Source: Plotosus lineatus
Taxonomy: Eukaryota > Chordata > Actinopteri > Siluriformes > Plotosidae
NCBI GenBank assembly: GCA_024760905.1
Contig: CM045734.1
Coordinates: forward strand, 39,740,064-39,804,063
DNA: 64,000 nucleotides
Reading direction: 5' to 3'
Part shown: one piece after another, positions 23,159 to 37,300 of the stretch
Layout of the letters: each line of letters opens with the position of its first letter
How positions within the stretch are numbered: position 1 is the stretch's first letter
The notes under the pieces: generated by a model
Seen by the model: only the letters and a program-made list of their open reading frames with translations
Database searches by the model: none
Told to the model about the DNA's origin: nothing
Made by a program: the position numbers and the translations under genes

Positions 23159-25455
23159 TTTATAATAGTGTTGTAAATGCAAACAATTGTGTATTAAAAA
23201 ATAACACTGTGTTTATATTCAGAGGTTCATTCAACTTTAACACTATGTTTATTTTGTCTGAAATCAGATTGTCATTTAAATTATTCTTTTAAACCAAACG
23301 GATTCCCTTGAATCTCTTTTTGGTGCTAAAACTGCATGTGCCTTACAGAATGGCTTTCAGTAATGCGAGGTTATCCTAGGCAGTTCAGCCCTGAATAGAG
23401 CATGAGCTCATTTCGGGCTAAAAAAATTCAAACCTGGTAAGAAATGGATGAAAATACTTGTGTGTTCAGCACATTCAAACACAGGAGGATTGAAATGATA
23501 TGATTATTAAAAGTCTAGAAAAGTGCTTAATTTCATGCAAACGGCAGTTTCAGACTCAATAGGATATGCACATGAAGCATGATATTTTCATGCACACAGT
23601 GCTGACGATGAAAAATTCATATTAAGAGTCTGTGTGATATCAACAGATGGTGCACACTGTGGTATATATGTGGGAATGATTTTTTTAATGAAAACAATCA
23701 ATTTAATTTACTATTCTATTGTTTGGTAGGTGCATAAGAGCATCTTTTGAAGGAAAACCCACCGCAGCGGTCTGGCAAGCTGTCGATGGTGTACCCTGCC
23801 TTCGCCCGGTGTCAGCTGAGATTCACCAGCCTCCCTGTGACCCAAATAGGATTAACGTTCCGCAAATGAGGGAGAATTTGAGTGGGAGAGTGAATGATCG
23901 ACTCTAACCAGGCCACATATAGAGCATAATAATCAGGGAACAGTGAAGTTAATGCAGAACATAATGAAGAATTTCAGTAAGTTTGTGATGTGGGGTGTCA
24001 TTGGCTAAGAGGGTTATAGAATATCTTAATTTGGAGGCCACCAGACCACAAGGAGAAAAAATAGGTTCGGTAATTTTTACAAAAAGAAAAATGCTTTCAG
24101 AGCTGTCTGTATTTCTGAGGGTAAGAACTAAACAGCTGGAAATTGTGAAGCAAAAGTCTGTTTTCGGCAGAATATCTGATAGCCAGTAAGACTCAGAGAC
24201 AATTTGAGTGATACTGGATAGGACAGCTAAAAATAAAGTCTGTCCTGTGGACATGCATTAAAACGACCCTAAATTCTCAATTAGTTTGGGGCCGGTGGCG
24301 GAGTGGTCAGGGTGCTGCGCTCATGATTGGGAGGCTGTGTGTTCGAATCCCAGTTAGACCCCCCACTGTGCTAAGACCCTCGGGCAAGGTCTTTACCACA
24401 AGTGTGCCTCTGTCCACCCAGCAGTATAAATGGGTACCAGTGGGAAGGTAACTTGCGATGGACTAGCGTCCCATCCAGGAGGAGTTGGACTCCTGGTCGC
24501 TTCATGTTATGGAAACCGGGGATAAACACCGACCTGATGAACCACTAGGCTCGGGTTTAAAAAAAACCCCAAAATACTTTACCTTCAATTCTCAATTATT
24601 TGTATTATCTTATATTCAGCAGCTGTGTACTTTAAATATCTGAACAATGAAGCTGATATCTTTGGCTGTCTCAGTAGGAGCTGTACTGAACTACAACACA
24701 ATAACAACAGGTTTCATACCCTCAGCTCGAAGGGAAGAACATATTTACGTACAGTCTGTTATTTTTGAAGACCCCACAACAATATTCTGTACACATACGG
24801 TAAACAATTTATTTTCCATCTGAGCTGTTGCAGTGCGTAATTATTTTTGTATTATTTATCTATTATTTCTTATATACAGACTAATACAGATGTTGAATTT
24901 CTAGTTTATTGTATTCGTTCAATGACCAAAAAAAAAAAAATTCAGTATAATCATACCTTAAGGAAACTCTTGGCTGCAGCTCGGCACTGTTGCTGGTATT
25001 GCCTATATGTAAGTGTAACCCAATCTCCATCCTCCTTTGAACAGAGGGCTGGGAGATCTCCAAAAGTGTCCACTGTCCACTGAAACATCTGATGGATGGT
25101 AAGAGGAGGCTCAGAGCCTGGACCCCATGAATTCGTCCTTAGCTTTACCGCGCTGTTATTTGATGTAGTCCAGTATTGTTCAGCTGGAGCCAAACGCACT
25201 TCACCTGTAAAGGGAATCAGTTCCTCTTCTGCTGAATTGGAACAGCAGTCAGGACAACACTTTGGCATAATTAAGGTTTTTAAAAAGAATTTCCAAAAAG
25301 TATGACAACAGGAAATGAAATGTGAAGTATCAGCTGCCTCACACGTGTCATATAAGACTTAAAGTGTTTTAGGTAGAGGGAAGTCTAAGCTTGAGTTCCA
25401 GTATGGAATGTCTGAACTCACCAATCAGAACACTGCTTGTAAATGAGAGAGAGAG

Positions 25456-25520
<65 letters not shown>

Positions 25521-26619
25521 TGGTTGTCGCCAGGTTTTTTTTTTTATATGGACACTATATAATATGTTTATAACTAAATATATGAGAATAGATTACAAAT
25601 TTAAAAATGTAGAAATAATATATATTTAATAAAATGCATTTTGTTCACTTGTTGTTGAACATGTTAATTAAAATAATGCATTAAATACCACAAATTCTTC
25701 TTCTAAAGATTCCTAAATCTGATGAAAATCATAAACGCCAGCGTGTTCATGTCTGTTGAGAAGATTAACAAGCATAAGTGCAGAGTTTTACCTGCAACCT
25801 CGCAGAGCCCTTCTACCGAAGCATCACCTGCAGGTTCCTCAAAACACTTGATAGATACTTCCTCGTTATTGAGAATTACATCACATGATGTTTCTTTGTT
25901 AGGTTTCATTGAAACATAAGAATTTGCATCTCTAGTTGGATTGTCAATCCCAGAATCATCTGATAAGCTGATTTCGTTCATCTTTCCAGCCACAGAATCC
26001 ATCAGGGTGGTTGCGATTAAAGAAGCCATACAGTTGCTGTTCGACTGTGCTCTGGAATCGTGAAGTGGCTGCTTTTCTTTGAGATGGTTCTGAGTATTGT
26101 TTGCAGTGCTAACAGCAGAACAACAAAAGGAACACAAATACAAAACACTGTTCACACATGACATCTAATCCATGTAATTTCTTTCACTCTGTAATTGTTA
26201 TGTATATTCTTTCATTCAGTTTCTGAACCACTTAATCCTAATTAGGGTTACGGGGAGGCTAGCACCCATATCAGAGCAGAATACATCCTGAACAGCTCGC
26301 TAGGCCATCGCAGGGCGGAAACACACTCACTCTTGTCAAAAGTCAGCAATGGTTCTTTTACATGCCTCACACCATAGACAGTGAGAGACATGGCCCGCCT
26401 TTGATAACCCAGTTCGCTGCACTGGGGGGCAGTGACAACCTGCTGAGAGTTGGGGCGTGAACCCCCAACCTTAGGATCAGTGATCCGGCACCTTTACCAC
26501 CAGGCCACCACTGCTCTTTGTTGTGCACAATTTATACCAAAACTACAAGAATGAAAGTCTACATACCGGTCCGAATTATTTTCCAAAGCGACTGAATGGT
26601 TGGGTCCACTGACCGACAT
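9606..26619 (-). CDS. acsbg2: Long-chain acyl-CoA synthetase, bubblegum family (ACSBG2-like), complete, 14 coding exons
   Basis: Activates long-chain fatty acids to acyl-CoA using ATP and CoA (established for the family). I assembled exons 26567-26619, 25792-26108, 24957-25204, 22996-23084, 20824-20944, 19497-19577, 19033-19182, 18696-18863, 17098-17279, 16736-16969, 13860-14077, 13541-13680, 13069-13312 and 9606-9682. Every junction has GT and AG, all phases agree, and the sum is 2322 bp (773 aa plus stop). The N-terminal 125 residues are Ser/Asn-rich and poorly conserved. The AMP-binding domain follows, with [11 protein letters not shown] at about 336-346, YGMSE at about 527-531 and GWLHSGD at about 597-603. 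The GGEN-containing C-terminal lobe follows, and the protein ends FYEA. All adenylation motifs are intact. ACSBG1 and ACSBG2 are close; I prefer ACSBG2 from overall similarity, with moderate certainty. Introns hold many transposons but no exon is disrupted. Confidence 0.93.
10186..10224. repeat. (TC)n microsatellite
   Basis: About 20 TC units within acsbg2 intron 13. Confidence 0.95.
10594..11785 (+). mobile_element. hAT transposon remnant (Charlie/ZAPper-like ends)
   Basis: Starts CAGGGGTGGCGAACACG and ends TTGTTCGCCACCCCTG, as inverted repeats. Flanks are CCATAGAC and TCATAGAC, an 8-bp duplication with one mismatch. The interior (about 10920-11100 and 11493-11510) encodes a zinc-finger-like start ([12 protein letters not shown], then [19 protein letters not shown] and RHF) resembling GTF2IRD2-type hAT transposases, with an in-frame stop. 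It is interrupted by a SINE and contains a (GT)n run at 11650-11699. No catalytic domain remains. Confidence 0.85.
11110..11476 (+). repeat. SINE family 1, tail A, full length
   Basis: 16-bp duplication CATGCTAATATTGACA at 11094-11109 and 11477-11492. Head, body and a 3' end with GATGATTCGCTGTGGCGACT and AAAAAGCCGAAAGGAA, which copies the 3' end of the RTE LINE seen elsewhere in this window. It lies inside the hAT element. Confidence 0.92.
12351..12688 (+). repeat. SINE family 1, tail B, full length
   Basis: The duplication GAAAAATCATGTTATAGTCA occurs at 12331-12350 and about 12690-12709. The head is at 12355-12440. The tail runs from GATGGCCTGGTGAGCTGTCC to AATTAGGATTAAGCGGTTAC. The best-preserved plus-strand tail B copy. 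Confidence 0.92.
13069..13312 (-). CDS. acsbg2: acsbg2 coding exon 13
   Basis: Acceptor CGATCTGCAG and donor GTAAGA. Encodes [20 protein letters not shown] through [16 protein letters not shown], the family C-terminal block. Confidence 0.94.
13541..13680 (-). CDS. acsbg2: acsbg2 coding exon 12
   Basis: Acceptor TTTTCACAG and donor GTAAGA. Encodes [20 protein letters not shown] and [20 protein letters not shown], the mobile C-terminal lobe. Confidence 0.94.
13860..14077 (-). CDS. acsbg2: acsbg2 coding exon 11
   Basis: Acceptor CCCCCCACAG and donor GTAAAT. Encodes [19 protein letters not shown], the [18 protein letters not shown] block, [11 protein letters not shown] and LYITGRIKG, covering the hinge between the two lobes. 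Confidence 0.95.
14642..15148 (-). mobile_element. RTE-type LINE, 3' fragment
   Basis: Encodes on the minus strand the RTE C-terminus: [44 protein letters not shown], then [20 protein letters not shown] and GRRPRGRPK. One or two frameshifts are present. The 3' end carries the CGAATCATCT segment and lies near 14642. It is 5'-truncated within the reverse-transcriptase domain. Confidence 0.88.
15376..15990 (-). pseudogene. Tc1-like transposase C-terminal part, inactive
   Basis: 204 codons. The second catalytic Asp is in [13 protein letters not shown] and the catalytic Glu in [11 protein letters not shown]; the DD34E spacing is kept for these. The region that should hold the first Asp reads [11 protein letters not shown] and has lost it. 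The N-terminal DNA-binding part (to about 16300) is broken by frameshifts. It cannot make an active transposase as it stands. Confidence 0.88.
16736..16969 (-). CDS. acsbg2: acsbg2 coding exon 10
   Basis: Acceptor ATCTGCAG and donor GTCTGT. Encodes [31 protein letters not shown] and [14 protein letters not shown]. It contains the substrate and adenylate pocket motif. Confidence 0.93.
17098..17279 (-). CDS. acsbg2: acsbg2 coding exon 9
   Basis: Acceptor CTCTGCAG and donor GTATGT. Encodes [20 protein letters not shown] followed by VWEKMQEQM. The exon ends in phase 2. Confidence 0.94.
17367..18573. mobile_element. TA-flanked MITE with pogo-like ends (CAGTGGAGCCTCAG)
   Basis: Inverted ends CAGTGGAGCCTCAGTA and the matching CTGAGGCTCCACTG, with a TA duplication at 17365-17366 and 18574-18575. 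The interior has no transposase. A block of about 60 bp (ACATAGTATCAACAACTTCC...) is repeated in tandem about three times at 18255-18425. It lies in acsbg2 intron 8. Confidence 0.85.
18696..18863 (-). CDS. acsbg2: acsbg2 coding exon 8
   Basis: Acceptor GGTCAG and donor GTTAGC. Encodes [11 protein letters not shown], then [14 protein letters not shown] and YFAQPDALK, all standard family blocks. Confidence 0.94.
19033..19182 (-). CDS. acsbg2: acsbg2 coding exon 7 (ATP/AMP motif)
   Basis: Acceptor CTTTTAG and donor GTAAGT. Starts [10 protein letters not shown] and contains the adenylate-forming signature [18 protein letters not shown], fully conserved. Confidence 0.95.
19497..19577 (-). CDS. 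acsbg2: acsbg2 coding exon 6
   Basis: Acceptor TTTCTCAG and donor GTAGGC. Encodes [20 protein letters not shown] followed by KKPNIYT, 27 codons in phase 0. Confidence 0.9.
19686..19884 (+). repeat. tRNA-like dispersed repeat, family 3
   Basis: Begins GGCGGCACGGTGGTGTAGTG with a B box GGTTCGATTCCCGG, then GTGGAGTTTGCATGTTCTCC and TCCAAAGACATGCA, ending near CTAAATTGACCG. This is a very common teleost repeat. It lies in acsbg2 intron 5. Confidence 0.85.
19885..20105. other. GC-rich unassigned segment after the family 3 repeat
   Basis: The sequence changes abruptly to a GC-rich block (TCCTTCCGGTGGCGCCGAGA, then CCTTCGGGACTGATGGAGG). It does not continue the family 3 repeat as seen at 21627. 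It may be another repeat or a chimeric insertion; I do not recognise it. Confidence 0.4.
20685..20800 (+). repeat. SINE family 1 fragment (tail B)
   Basis: GTCCAGGGTGTACTCTGCCC through CCCTAATTAGGATTACGC and GAAAATGAATGA. Only the tail is present, just upstream (in plus coordinates) of acsbg2 exon 5. Confidence 0.75.
20824..20944 (-). CDS. acsbg2: acsbg2 coding exon 5
   Basis: Acceptor TTCTTCAG and donor GTAAGTC. Encodes [20 protein letters not shown] followed by a [13 protein letters not shown] segment typical of bubblegum synthetases. Confidence 0.93.
21627..21936 (+). repeat. tRNA-like dispersed repeat, family 3, diverged
   Basis: Weak tRNA-like head (GTTTGAGTCC B box at about 21680), then GTTTGCATGTTCTCCCTGTG and AGAGACATGCACCATAGG, and a 3' part with GCCTCCCTGTGACCATGG. 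Longer at the 3' end than the 19686 copy. A 3' fragment of the same type is at 23740-23880. Confidence 0.7.
22996..23084 (-). CDS. acsbg2: acsbg2 coding exon 4
   Basis: Encodes [20 protein letters not shown] and [10 protein letters not shown]. The donor is GTAACA. The acceptor TGTAG is the direct end of a (TG)n run of about 34 units on the coding strand (see findings). Confidence 0.92.
23086..23155. repeat. (AC)n microsatellite abutting an acsbg2 splice acceptor
   Basis: About 34 AC units. On the coding (minus) strand this is (TG)n ending directly in TGTAG, the acceptor of exon 4. Confidence 0.97.
24289..24566 (+). repeat. tRNA-derived SINE, family 2
   Basis: Same structure as the copy at 7724: GGCGGAGTGGTCAGGGTGC head, GTTCGAATCCCAG B box, GTATAAATGGGTACCAGT, CCCATCCAGGAGGAGTT and GGCTCGGGTTTAAAAA. 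Lies in acsbg2 intron 3. Confidence 0.88.
24957..25204 (-). CDS. acsbg2: acsbg2 coding exon 3
   Basis: Acceptor CCCTTTACAG and donor GTATGA. Encodes [14 protein letters not shown] through [11 protein letters not shown], the start of the conserved acyl-CoA synthetase fold (the [19 protein letters not shown] helix region). Confidence 0.93.
25446..25517. repeat. (GA)n microsatellite
   Basis: About 35 GA units with one GC interruption, in acsbg2 intron 2. Confidence 0.96.
25792..26108 (-). CDS. acsbg2: acsbg2 coding exon 2
   Basis: Acceptor TTAG before 26108 and donor GTAAAA after 25792. Encodes the poorly conserved Ser/Asn/Glu-rich N-terminal region, including [10 protein letters not shown], which resembles an acidic phosphodegron-like run by composition only. 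Confidence 0.82.
26213..26518 (-). repeat. SINE family 1, tail B
   Basis: Minus-strand copy with the tail at 26213-26320 and the head at about 26440-26518. It sits between acsbg2 exon 1 and exon 2, about 50 bp from the exon 1 donor. Confidence 0.88.
26567..26619 (-). CDS. acsbg2: acsbg2 coding exon 1 (start codon)
   Basis: ATG at 26619 opens [17 protein letters not shown]. The donor GTATGT directly follows 26567 and the exon ends in phase 2. This start is chosen because it joins exon 2 in frame as ..DRTANNTQN. Any 5' UTR exons upstream are not identified. Confidence 0.75.
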
Positions 26620-27527
26620 GATATACAGTAATGACAAACTATTTAAACCATTTCACTGTAAACTAATCAAAATCTCAAAAAATGTAAGAAAAAAGTTAAA
26701 AAAAAAAAAAAAAAAGATTTGCAAAACACTGTTAGTATAAACTTTAAGTACCTCATGAGTTATCGAGATTAAATAATAGTCTAATGCTGAGCTTCCCTTG
26801 TTGCATCTCTGTTATTACCCCAGACTTTACTGAGACGATGTGCTTTTTATGAGACCGTCCTGTTGCAACACACTGCGAAACCAATGCTGAGCCAGAAGCA
26901 GAGAAGTGATGAAAGCCTGGTTCTGGAAGCTGGCATGATGTATTTCACTGTCAACGGTTCACCTTTCACCCGATTACAGTCCATTTCCAGGACACCGGGA
27001 TAAACTGTACACACTCGCTTGAAACCAGTCCACGTTCCAAATACAAAACCCAAAGCGGTGCCATCTTGAATGATTCAGAACTACTGCAGTTATCAATAAA
27101 CAGGAGTTTTAATCCCGGATCATGAACACTGTAATGGGTGAGAGCACACTTTGACAGAAAGGGCACATATTTTTTCTTGACTGATGCTTAAACTAATTCT
27201 CATTGCAGTGCTGGATCTGTCACCTACATCCATCCCACCAGTAGGAGAACGTGACAGTACAAAGTTCATCGTTACGACACTAGTGTGGCAACAGCAAGCT
27301 CTGCTCGCCACTGAACTTTTGTGCAAACTGCTCCATTTGATGGACCACATCCCACGTGCACAGTGAAATGTTTAGAGCAATAGTGTGAAGAAACCGAATT
27401 ATGAATGAACTATGGCAAGGTTCCTGCATAGTGCATCTGAACTCAATGTTTGTTGTTATAAAGGTCACAAATAGTATAAAGACAAAGAAGCCGTGCACAT
27501 TTAATTTATTATATCTAGTACATTATA

Positions 27528-27808
27528 GGCAGTGGTGGTCTAGTGGATAGGGCGCAGGATCGCTGATCCTAAGGTTGGGGGTTCAAGTCCCCATGGGGTT
27601 GTCACTGCCCCCCCACAGTGCAGCTAACTGGGTTATCAAAGGCGGGCCATGTCTCTCACTGTCTATGGTGAGAGATTCATGTAAACGAACCACTGCTGAC
27701 TTTCGTAAAGAGTAGGCTGGGATGAGCCCTGCCAGGCCAAATCAGCCCAAGTCTCGCCGTGAAGGCGCCCCAATGATATCCCTGGATGTTAAGGGATAAG
27801 CGAAGAAA
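27528..27808 (+). repeat. SINE family 1, tail C
   Basis: Duplication TACATTATA at 27519-27527 and 27809-27817. Body slightly deleted (CGTCAGCGTGTTTC is missing), so tail C directly follows TTTCGTAAAGAGTAG. Confidence 0.88.
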
Positions 27809-27933
27809 TACATTATATTGACCAAAATAATAATAATGTCAGATGACACTGAACTAGCCTTTAGCAACCTGCATCATGTTTTCACTGACATTATTATCAT
27901 TGATATTTCACCAAGTTCATTCACACTTACTCA

Positions 27934-28266
27934 GTTCTATTCATTTTCTGTAACCGCTTAATCCTAATTAAGGTTGCAGGGAGGCTGGCGCCAATCCCAG
28001 CTGACTCCGGACAAAGGCAGAGCACACCCTGGACAGCTCACCAGGCCATCGCAGGGCGGAAACACGCTGACGGCTTTGCAGCTACTCTTGTCAAAAGTCA
28101 GCAATGGTTCTTTTACATGAACTTCACACCATAGACAGTGAGACATGGCTGGCCTTTGATAACCCAGTTAGCTGCACTGTGGGGGACAGTGACAACCTTG
28201 TGGAGAGTGGGACTCGAACCCCCAACTTTAGAATCAGCGATCCACTAGGCCACGACTGCCTGCTCG
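27934..28266 (-). repeat. SINE family 1, tail B
   Basis: Duplication CACTTACTCA at 27924-27933 and 28267-28276. Tail B at low coordinates, tRNA-like head at 28195-28262. It is only about 120 bp from the oppositely oriented tail C copy at 27528. Confidence 0.88.
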
Positions 28267-28279
28267 CACTTACTCATTC

Positions 28280-29180
28280 ATTCAAATGATGAACCATTGA
28301 ATTTTACTCAGGTCTATAGGCGTCCCCTTCTCATCTGACACTAGGCAAGGGTAAGGTACACCTTGAACATCTTGCCAGATGCAGTTGTCTATCATTCAAA
28401 GAATGAGACTATGTACCAACACACATTATGTACTAGTTACACTCACACCTCAGCACAATTTGGAACTATAGGAAGAAACCAGAGTCCCCGAAGGAAACCT
28501 GAGATCACACAGACTCCATACAGAAACACCTTAACCTGGGACTCGAACATTAAAGGCTCCATTTGGAAAATATCATTTGCTGTTTGCTTCATTCAATAAA
28601 TGTTTTTTTAACAGATATGTAGTGCAATAAAAAGATATGCCATACTTACAGGCCTCAGGTTTTCTCTAGCAGCACTTGTTTATTTATTTACTTGAAGATA
28701 CAGCCGACTACAGTGTGTTCTGCATGACAGGTAGATGTAGACATCTGGAGGCTCAGGGGAGGCAGAATGAATCTGGAGATTGCAGGAGCATAAAGGGCTT
28801 CATCAGTGACGACTATCTTGGTCACGTGATGTGGACGAGCGCACAGGTGGTATCAACGCAGGGTCCACAGGTGACAGACTACTCTCGTAGTGCAGTGTAT
28901 GTCACCATGGTGATGTATACAAACTCGGACATCAATATTATATGATAACATAATCTTCAGGGATCATTTGGAACAAGAGTTTGTGTTAGTCAAATTATTT
29001 CTTTGAGATTTACATTTTATTTGAATAATCTATTTATTCCTAAAACCTCATGACCAACTTCACACCTTGTCTCGTAGCTAAAGCCATTTATTTTATTTAT
29101 ATACTGTATAGAATTATAGAATGAAAAGTTATAGAATTAATGAAAATTAATGCAGCAGAATTATCACAGGAATACCACGT
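28280..29180. other. Unannotated intergenic stretch
   Basis: No gene or repeat that I can defend. Part of 28400-28550 resembles a decayed family 3 fragment on the minus strand. Confidence 0.35.
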
Positions 29181-29184
29181 TCAT

Positions 29185-29536
29185 TTTCTGTAACCGCTAA
29201 ATCCGAATTAGGGTCACAGGGAAGCTGGCGCCCATCCCAGCCAACTCCGGGCGAGGGCAGAGTACACCCTGGACAGTTCACCGGGCCATCACAGGGCAGA
29301 AACACGCTGACGGCAATGCAGCTAACTCTTGTCGAAAGTCAGCAATGTTTTTTTTTTTTTTTTTTTTTTTTTACATGAACCTCACATCATAGACAGTGAG
29401 AGACATGGCTGGCCTTTGATAACCCAGTTAGCTGCACTAAGGGGGGGGACAGTGACAACCTGTTGAGAGTGGGGCTTGAACCCACAACCTTAGGATCAGT
29501 GATCCAGCACCTTTACCACCAGGCCACCACTGCCCA
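29185..29536 (-). repeat. SINE family 1, tail B
   Basis: Minus-strand copy with tail, body and head. A run of about 24 T at 29348-29372 interrupts the body, an expansion not seen in other copies. Confidence 0.86.
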
Positions 29537-29734
29537 ACATTATCACGTAATTATCACATTAAAAGCTCATTTACTGATTCACCAAAATAAAGGGTTGTGT
29601 AAAACATTAACTTATCCAAGAGATAACACTAAAGGTGGAGAAAAGGAAATGTTGTGCAATCCAAACCTGTATTGATAAACATCACCAGCCATATCTTTTT
29701 ACAATCGGAAAATGTTACAGCTGAATCATCAACA

Positions 29735-30010
29735 TAACACAGGCGTGGTGTTGTAGTGTTTAGCACATCAAGGTCCATGGCTTTGTGCAATTTGCATGTT
29801 CTCCTCATGTTAAAGCAGTCGTGGCACAATAGTTAAAGTACTAGGTTAATGATCAAATGGTTGTGGGTTCAAATCTCAGCATCACCATGCTACCACTGTT
29901 GGGCACTTGAGCAATGCCCATAACCCTTATGTGGTCAGATAAGGGTGTCTAGCAAACGCCATAAATGTTTGCAGGTACTCTGGTTTCCGCCACATGCCAA
30001 AGACATGCAT
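29735..30010 (+). repeat. Family 3 repeat with a fourth tRNA-like SINE nested inside
   Basis: Family 3 parts (GTGTTGTAGTGTTTAGCAC, GCATGTTCTCC, then CCAAAGACATGCATATTAGG) surround 29815-29965. That insert is a separate tRNA-like SINE with a GTGGCACAATAGTTAAAG A box, GTGGGTTCAAATCTC B box and a GATAAGGGTGTCTAGCAAACG end followed by CCATAAATG. Confidence 0.65.
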
Positions 30011-30049
30011 ATTAGGGAAAGTTCCTAACTGTTCCTACGTGCAAGTGTA

Positions 30050-30700
30050 TACGTAAATTGATGTGTGCACGTGTTGCCCTACAAGACTGGCAAGCTGTTC
30101 AGAATGTAAACCGACTTCTTGAAGAGCCAGTTGAGATAGGCGACGTGACGAACAATGGGTTGAAGTCACACGAAAAATATCATGGGTATTATGGAGAGGC
30201 AGCTCTATAATAGCCAATGGGAGAGAGCTGGATCTCTGTGACGAACAATAGGTCGAAGGCACATGAAAAGCATCATGGATATTATGGAGCTACAGCTCCA
30301 TAATAGCCAATGGGGAGGCCAGCAAGGCGGGGTGTTGAGAGATAGCCAATGGGAGAGCAACTCACGCATTGTTTGAATGTTTTTTCATATCCAGTGAGTG
30401 TATTGGTAGTAGGATGCTGAGGTTGGAACTACCAGGCAGAAGGCCTAGAGGAAGACCAAAGAAGAGATTTATGGATGTGGTGAAGGAAGACATGAAGGTC
30501 GTTGGAGTCAAAAAAGAAGATGCAGAGGACAGGGTGAGATGGAGGCGGATGATTTGCTGTGGCGACCCCTGAAGGGAGCAGCCGAAAGGAAAAGAAGAAG
30601 AAGATAATTTTTTTCATATCCAGAGAGAAATTTTAGGTAAATGCGTTTTATAACTTGGATTTTTCTTTTGTTGGGTCTTTTGTAAGGTGAGGTACCACTG
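30050..30700. mobile_element. TA-flanked MITE with pogo-like end, carrying a LINE insertion
   Basis: The right end is GTAAGGTGAGGTACCACTG followed by TA (30701-30702), the inverse of the end at 3596. The interior has two copies of a block with TAATAGCCAATGGG and CATCATGG (about 30170-30215 and 30275-30320). The left end is unclear. A LINE fragment (30395-30608) is inserted with a clean duplication. Confidence 0.6.
30395..30608 (+). mobile_element. RTE-type LINE, short 3' fragment
   Basis: Exact 15-bp duplication TTTTTTCATATCCAG at 30380-30394 and 30609-30623. Encodes [20 protein letters not shown] and [13 protein letters not shown]. Its 3' end is CTGTGGCGACCCCTGAAGGG then GCAGCCGAAAGGAAAAGAAG with AAG repeats. 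Confidence 0.92.
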
Positions 30701-31478
30701 TATATGTACATATATGTCAGGTGGGGGGATCTGATCCTACTTTGCGGAAATCGGCAGTCGTGGGGGTCTCAGTCCCCATTAATTGCGGAAATTGCAGGAT
30801 CACTATATTTTGGTGTTAATCATACTTTACATTTCTGAGAGCAATTTTCAGAGTCTTTATATTTGCCGATCCATAGAGAGCAAATACTGGGCCAAACGCA
30901 CAAATGTAATAGGATATGCAATTGTCAAGAATGTAAAGAAAGTAAAGCAGTACAATTAAGACCAAAACAACAAAAACAAGCTGAAATAGCACAGAAGGCT
31001 CATGGCAAGTTAAACTTAAGGTTTCATTGCCTTAATATCACCAAACATGCAGCCATCAAGATTACAATTTCTCTCTGTTTTTTTTTTTGAAGCTAGTAAA
31101 TTAGTCGGCAGAGTAGAAACATGTGTGGTCAAGGACCGGATAAAATGTCTGAGCACCACAGCAAAATTGATACATGTTTAATGTCAGAGAAATGTAAGCT
31201 TCTGCAGTTTAGACTCATCTGGAATAACATGAAATATTTAAAGAAAAAAAAATGTAGAAACCATTCGCCATAATCCATCAATCTGCAACACACATTTAAA
31301 AATATGTTTACTTTATTATTCATGTAGCATGCAGCAAGTCTTTCAGGTGTATAAAATACATTCATTTTCTCATCACTGGCTATCAGTTCGATTGTTTCTG
31401 ATATGCTGTAATTTGCTATTTATTAAAATTCAAAATGTACTCTCTTCATGTTTCTACACCAGAGGACAGACTGATAAT

Positions 31479-36767
<5,289 letters not shown>

Positions 36768-36801
36768 GACAGAGTTGGCAACTGGGTCTTCAACCACACA
36801 C

Positions 36802-36833
36802 TGCGCACGCGCAGTTCTGTGAGGTCACGTGAC
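36802..36833. promoter_or_regulatory. Putative hint2 promoter: NRF-1 site and E-box/CLEAR box
   Basis: TGCGCACGCGCA at 36802-36813 fits the NRF-1 palindrome (YGCGCAYGCGCR), a hallmark of nuclear genes for mitochondrial proteins. GTCACGTGAC at 36824-36833 is a perfect 10-bp palindrome that binds USF/MITF/TFEB-type factors. They lie about 35 and 57 bp upstream of the hint2 ATG. Function is inferred from motif and position only. Confidence 0.6.
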
Positions 36834-37300
36834 ATTACAAGGCATGGGGAGGGTCTTTAGTCTTTTAAAGTACAGTACTGTACTGTAATACACAATCGAC
36901 GTAACTGTACATAAAGGGATGAGTTCACTATCATTTCCATGCAATCTTACTATTTTAAATATAAAATCTCACACAAATTATAAACAAATCAACATATTGC
37001 AAAGAGCATTTCTAATGGATCTCTGCTGGATTCTGATATGGTGGTCAGGCGGGTCACTGAAGTACAGTAAACATGCACAGGGTTCTAATGGGCTGTCGGA
37101 ACATGGAGGTCCCCTTAAAATAAATGAAGGTAATAGACAGCAGCGAGACAATATGGATTTATACTTTGTTAATTCCGGGGGGGGGGGTCGCATTTTCCAG
37201 CAGCATTGCAGTAAAACAGCACACACTTTATTCTATAAAAAAAACCACAAATTTAAATTAAGGCACATAATAAGTACTTATGCATATGTGATATATAAGT

